From positions 1-5,629 of the forward strand of contig JAFTEG010000146.1 of assembly GCA_017453765.1 (NCBI GenBank): 5,629 nucleotides of DNA, given 5' to 3'. This stretch comes from Selenomonadaceae bacterium. GTDB lineage: Bacteria; Bacillota; Negativicutes; Selenomonadales; Selenomonadaceae. Position numbers and translations under genes: made by a program. Position 1 is the stretch's first letter, and every line of letters starts with the position of its first letter. Shown one piece after another: positions 4,781 to 5,629 of this stretch. The notes beneath the pieces are model-generated. The model was not told where the DNA came from, ran no database searches, and was given only the letters and a program-made list of their open reading frames with translations.

Positions 4781-5629
4781 CTACCGGCTAAAGGCTATCA
4801 TTGCAGGCAACACTAAAAGTGTCAGCACCGTTGCCACAAGCAAACCGCTTGCGATCGCCACCGCCATCGGTCCCCAAAAACTGCTTGCCATTAGCGGCAT
4901 CATTCCTAAAATCGCCGCCGCCGCAGTCAGCATTATCGGTCTGAATCTCAATATCGCCGAATCAATTATCGCGTTCCGTACCGTTTCGCCGTCCGCAATG
5001 TGTTTTTGTACTTGGTCAATCAATATCACCGAATTTCTTATTATCATTCCCGACAGCGCCAAAATTCCCAAGTACGCGACAAAACCTAAGGCGGAGTTAG
5101 TCAAAAGCATTCCCCATACCACGCCGATTAATCCCATTGGCGCCGTTAAAAGCGTCAACACCATTTGCGTGCCGTTGCGAAGTTGAAACATTAAAAGCGT
5201 CATTATGATAAAAATCAGCGCCGGTACCGGTACGATTAAATGTTGCAGTGACTCTTGACTTTTTTCAAGCGCGCCGCCTATTTCAATACTACAGCCTATC
5301 GGCAAATCTGCGCGAATGTCCGCCGTTGCGTCGAAGGCTTTTTTTGTTGCGTCGTCCGCAGTGCCTTCAAGCACGTTCGCCTGCACCGTTATGGTCGGGA
5401 GTAAATTTCTCCGCTTGATTAAGCCGTCCTCTGCCGCGTATGAAATTTTTGCAACTTGTGACAGCGGTACGTAACCCGCCGCGCCTAAATATATCGGCAG
5501 GTCTTTTAACTGCGAAAGTTCACGCCGATTACTTGAGGTCAAGCGTAAATCTATATCAATCGTCCTGTCGCCGGTATAAAACTGCGCGGCGGTCGCGCCG
5601 GTAATTTCCGTGTAAATCGTCTGCGCTAC
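4781..5629 (-). CDS. RND-family efflux transporter permease, C-terminal part (5' end outside window)
   Basis: This is the inner-membrane proton antiporter subunit of a tripartite efflux pump (AcrB/HAE-1-like) that would work with a periplasmic adaptor and an outer-membrane channel. The frame is open from the right edge to the TAG at 4783-4781 (282 residues); the internal TTG at 5542 is not the start. In order come periplasmic docking/porter sequence (TGATAAQFYTGDRTIDIDLRL, YVPLSQVAKISY, a GLIKRRNLLPTITVQANV strand and GGALEKSQESL) and then five membrane segments. These are LIVPVPALIFIIMTLLMFQL, MVLTLLTAPMGLIGVVWGML, ALGFVAYLGILALSGMIIRNSVILIDQ, the RFRPIMLTAAAAILGMMPL segment, and MAVAIASGLLVATVLTLLVLPAM. 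They correspond to TM8-TM12 of RND pumps, and GxxxRNSVILID is the usual TM10 motif. The protein ends a few residues after TM12 (MIAFSR), shorter than many relatives. Substrate cannot be inferred. Confidence 0.93.
   Translation of the reverse strand, partial: VAQTIYTEITGATAAQFYTGDRTIDIDLRLTSSNRRELSQLKDLPIYLGAAGYVPLSQVAKISYAAEDGLIKRRNLLPTITVQANVLEGTADDATKKAFDATADIRADLPIGCSIEIGGALEKSQESLQHLIVPVPALIFIIMTLLMFQLRNGTQMVLTLLTAPMGLIGVVWGMLLTNSALGFVAYLGILALSGMIIRNSVILIDQVQKHIADGETVRNAIIDSAILRFRPIMLTAAAAILGMMPLMASSFWGPMAVAIASGLLVATVLTLLVLPAMIAFSR

Noticed and set aside
4638..5186. Plus-strand open frame of 182 codons starting with GTG
   Set aside because: Most of it is antisense to the well-supported RND permease, the rest lies in the palindrome, and the product has no recognisable domain.

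Overview
The window looks like chromosomal DNA from a diderm Firmicute, most likely of the Negativicutes (Selenomonadales type). This is an inference. The genes have purine-rich, Firmicute-style Shine-Dalgarno sites and include an NfeD-FloA pair, yet an RND efflux permease, which normally needs an outer membrane, sits in the same window. No rRNA, tRNA, CRISPR array or transposase gene is visible.

Layout. Positions 1-854 (+) hold the 3' part of a glycosyltransferase with a GT-B-type fold. Positions 941-2785 (+) form a compact three-gene membrane cluster: a short NfeD-family protein, the flotillin-like scaffold FloA, and an unrecognised small single-span membrane protein 11 bp behind floA. An intrinsic terminator (2840-2879) closes that cluster. 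It is followed at once by the Shine-Dalgarno site and TTG start of a polar amino-acid type ABC ATPase (2892-3611, +), which has no permease or binding protein next to it. Next comes spermidine synthase speE (3693-4538, +). The right end (4781-5629, -) is the C-terminal part of an RND efflux permease that converges on speE.

Functionally, NfeD and FloA form a known membrane-organising pair, and the third small protein is probably part of the same unit. The ABC ATPase and SpeE are single genes for amino-acid uptake and polyamine synthesis. The glycosyltransferase and the RND pump belong to loci that continue outside the window.

The most unusual content is between the genes. First, three intergenic gaps begin at or within three bases of the upstream stop codon with tandem arrays of a 7-bp unit. 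The units differ in sequence (TAGTRAR-like, GAATTAA-like, GAGTKAR-like), but the period and placement are the same. Because 7 is not a multiple of 3 and each unit carries a stop triplet, each array stops translation in every forward frame. Second, the 242-bp gap between the convergent speE and RND stops is almost entirely one long imperfect palindrome (4544-4779). Its ends match as inverted repeats over about 29 positions, it has a further perfect 11-bp inner pair, and a perfect 13-bp hairpin sits in one arm. It could be a MITE-like element or a structured convergent terminator. Third, the glycosyltransferase ends at a sequence resembling the first strand of a family-2 glycosyltransferase domain, exactly where a heptamer array begins. 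This suggests a truncated multidomain enzyme.
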